Positions 16,181-17,409 of a stretch of DNA of 17,409 bases are shown one piece after another (within the stretch, counting starts at the first letter, position 1; the number at the start of each line of letters is the position of its first letter). Position numbers and translations under genes: made by a program. The notes under the pieces are model-generated. The model was not told where the DNA came from and ran no database searches. It was given only the letters and a program-made list of their open reading frames with translations. Source of the stretch: Candidatus Gastranaerophilales bacterium (GTDB taxonomy: Bacteria > Cyanobacteriota > Vampirovibrionia > Gastranaerophilales > Gastranaerophilaceae); assembly GCA_021205645.1 (NCBI GenBank), contig JAJPXE010000105.1:1-17409 (forward strand). Reading direction: 5' to 3'.

Positions 16181-16202
16181 GAGAAAAATTAAAATTTTTC
16201 TC
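16181..16202. repeat. 22-bp near-perfect palindrome between divergent genes
   Basis: GAGAAAAATT (16181-16190) and its exact reverse complement AATTTTTCTC (16193-16202) flank 2 bp. It sits between the divergent M16 and secreted-protein promoters, about 50 bp upstream of the latter's -35. No U-run follows on either strand, so an operator or a small RNA hairpin is more likely than a terminator. AT-rich composition makes chance possible. Confidence 0.35.
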
Positions 16203-16251
16203 GCAAACCCAATAATAAAACAATTCTAATCGAATACCTAAAATATTCCTC

Positions 16252-16280
16252 TTGATTAAAAAAATAACCTAACATATAAT
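16252..16280 (+). promoter_or_regulatory. Sigma70 promoter of the secreted-protein gene
   Basis: TTGATT (16252-16257), 17 nt, then a perfect TATAAT (16275-16280). The predicted start is near 16287, giving a ~33-nt leader to the ATG at 16320. It is the best promoter match in the window. Confidence 0.7.
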
Positions 16281-16319
16281 ATCGTTCAGAGAGAATTTAG
16301 TTTTTATGTGGAATTTACC

Positions 16320-16919
16320 ATGAAAAAGATTATAATGTGTCTATGTTTTGTATTTTGCGCTATTCTTCCGGCAGCTGCCGACACTATGGCGGTACAGGCT
16401 GTTACACACATATCAACAACCAAACCTGATGAAATTATAAAGGTTAAAGTTATCAGGGATTGTAAGTTAGATGATATTAACCTGAAAATAGGATATATTC
16501 TGGAGGGGAAAATGCTAAGCGTAACTGACCCGAAAAGGCTGAAGAAAGATGCCGGATTTACTTTTTTCCCGATGAATTATACTGATTTAGAAGGAAATTC
16601 TACCCATATTTCCAAATTATATGTCGGAAAGTTTACGCCGAAATATGAGGTTGACGGAGCCGAAATTGCTAAAAATGCAGCATTGGCAGTTGGTAATCAT
16701 TTTGTAAAAGGGTTAAGCATGGGCTTTTATGCAGTACAGGGGGCTGTCCAAAACAAGGAAGGCAATATTTTATCATCGGCAGTTTATAATGTTTATGAAA
16801 ATTCAATATTCTCTTATGTTGAAAAGGGCGGACAGCTTGATATTTTGCCGTCAACTTTTTTTGGACTAAAATTTCATGAATGTGAAAATGCTCCGAGGAG
16901 AGGATTTAGTGAAGAATAA
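16320..16919 (+). CDS. Secreted/periplasmic protein of unknown function
   Basis: This 199-aa protein starts with a clear Sec signal peptide: MKK, hydrophobic 4-16, then PAAA with predicted cleavage after A20 (before DTMA). ATG 16320 is preferred over the in-frame GTG at 16308 because it places the lysines at the N-terminus. The ribosome binding site is weak (GTGGA). The mature part begins with a short beta-rich segment (VQAVTHISTTKPDEIIKVKV, 25-44), then LKIGYILEGKMLSVTDPKRLKKDAGFTFFPMNY (56-88), which reads like an SH3-like or OmpA-linked small beta domain, then a Gly/Ala-rich helical stretch (GAEIAKNAALAVGNHFVKGLSMGFYAVQGAVQ, about 113-144). No lipobox, anchor or catalytic motif is seen. 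It has its own promoter and converges on the MarR gene, whose stop lies 8 bp away. I do not recognise the family; an envelope-associated role is inferred from the signal peptide only. Confidence 0.85.
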   Translation: MKKIIMCLCFVFCAILPAAADTMAVQAVTHISTTKPDEIIKVKVIRDCKLDDINLKIGYILEGKMLSVTDPKRLKKDAGFTFFPMNYTDLEGNSTHISKLYVGKFTPKYEVDGAEIAKNAALAVGNHFVKGLSMGFYAVQGAVQNKEGNILSSAVYNVYENSIFSYVEKGGQLDILPSTFFGLKFHECENAPRRGFSEE

Positions 16920-16927
16920 TTCATAAC

Positions 16928-17368
16928 TTACACTTTAATATTGTTGTGAGCCAGCCCGAGCAGAAGTCTGAATGTCATTTTTTCTTCTTCGCTCATTCCC
17001 TCTTGAAGCTGGTTATCTGTTGCTTTAAATACAATATCCATCTGTCTTAAAATTTCTTTGGATTTGTCTGTAAGGGTAAGTATTTTTCGTCTACGATCAT
17101 ACTCTGAATCAGCTCTTTCAATAAATCCGTTTCTTTCTAACCCCTGCAAAAGACTCGTGACAGAAGAACCTTTCAGGTTCAAAAACTTTTCTAAATCTCT
17201 GCGTTTTACACTTTTTTGACCTTTAGCATTATGCTTTGATAAAAATATCAAAATACGCGCCTGTTGATTTGACAGCCCGTATCCCGCAAGACATCGGTCC
17301 TGCATATTCGACATAAGGTGTGCAATATTTCTTATAAAATAACTGCAAGATGTTTCTTCGTATTGCAT
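16928..17368 (-). CDS. MarR-family winged-helix transcriptional regulator
   Basis: MarR proteins are dimeric repressors that release DNA on ligand binding. The 146-aa length is typical. Helical dimerisation regions lie at the ends (about 5-30 and 101-140). The winged helix-turn-helix covers LSNQQARILIFLSKH (32-46), RRDLEKFLNLKGSSVTSLLQGLERNGFIER (56-85, with the recognition helix about 67-79), and the wing ADSEYDRRRKILTLTDKS (86-103) with the family D-x-R (D91, R93). Cysteines C8 and C26 could allow redox sensing, but nothing proves it. ATG start with AAGG 6 nt upstream. It converges with the secreted-protein gene, and its upstream neighbour is outside the window, so its target is unknown; many MarR regulators control an adjacent transporter or their own gene. 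Confidence 0.95.
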   Translation of the reverse strand: MQYEETSCSYFIRNIAHLMSNMQDRCLAGYGLSNQQARILIFLSKHNAKGQKSVKRRDLEKFLNLKGSSVTSLLQGLERNGFIERADSEYDRRRKILTLTDKSKEILRQMDIVFKATDNQLQEGMSEEEKMTFRLLLGLAHNNIKV

Positions 17369-17390
17369 ATTAAACCTTGGAGCATTACCT

Positions 17391-17409
17391 CTGTCTCTGA
17401 TACACGTCT
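17391..17409. other. Probable Nextera/Tn5 mosaic-end adapter remnant at contig end
   Basis: The last 19 bases match the Tn5 mosaic end used in tagmentation libraries (read on the plus strand, CTGTCTCTTATACACATCT) at 17 of 19 positions, and the match ends exactly at the window end. The differences are at positions 9 (T to G) and 16 (A to G). It is most likely untrimmed sequencing adapter, so real genomic sequence probably ends near 17390. Natural Tn5/IS50 ends match less well and no transposase is present. Confidence 0.8.

Noticed and set aside
17391..17409. Natural Tn5/IS50 end
   Set aside because: IS50 outside and inside ends match worse than the synthetic mosaic end, no transposase is present and the match stops at the window edge.
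1..17409. CRISPR arrays, tRNA or rRNA genes
   Set aside because: No regularly spaced repeats and no cloverleaf or rRNA-like segment were found on either strand by eye.

Overview
The window (17,409 bp, AT-rich, standard genetic code) looks like a non-photosynthetic relative of Cyanobacteria (Melainabacteria/Vampirovibrionia), most likely a gut Gastranaerophilales. Three things support this. The beta' subunit of RNA polymerase is split into rpoC1 and rpoC2. RpoC2 carries a giant (~650 aa) insertion in the trigger loop, as in Cyanobacteria. A hypothetical protein has an N-terminal PSFTG...VNF segment of the kind I associate with Gastranaerophilales proteomes. The order-level assignment is inference, while the split and the insertion are visible in the sequence. 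No tRNA, rRNA, CRISPR array, insertion sequence or integrase was seen.

Layout. Positions 1-11103 are housekeeping and all on the minus strand. murJ (lipid II flippase, 9484-11103) comes first, then a 416-bp leader/promoter region, then the operon rpoB (5750-9067), rpoC1 (3972-5681, TTG start) and rpoC2 (75-3929), closed by an intrinsic terminator at 11-50. rplJ/rplL do not precede rpoB. Together rpoB, rpoC1 and rpoC2 encode the catalytic core of RNA polymerase, with all catalytic and zinc-binding residues present.

Positions 11162-14726 are the accessory-like part. It holds a 243-aa protein with a Cys/His hydrolase pattern (minus), an 82-aa serine-rich acidic protein with a strong ribosome binding site (plus), a 344-aa stand-alone TOPRIM protein of OLD-nuclease type (minus) that overlaps the 82-aa gene tail-to-tail by 58 bp, and a 452-aa protein with a C39/papain-like Cys-His-Asn pattern (plus). 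None of these four has a signal peptide or an obvious mobile-element border.

Positions 14757-17409 hold an M16 zinc peptidase (minus), a divergently transcribed secreted protein of unknown function with a clear sigma70 promoter (plus), and a MarR-type repressor (minus) convergent with it. The last 19 bases (17391-17409) match the Tn5/Nextera mosaic end at 17 of 19 positions and are probably leftover sequencing adapter at a contig end, not genome.

The points most worth checking are the Met-to-Leu change in the otherwise nearly invariant trigger-loop motif of RpoC2, the TOPRIM/82-aa overlapping pair, the two predicted cysteine hydrolases, the neutralised charged sites in MurJ, and the adapter at the window end. 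I did not find a clearly new multi-gene system. The 11.9-14.7 kb cluster is the best candidate, and its functional coherence is unproven.
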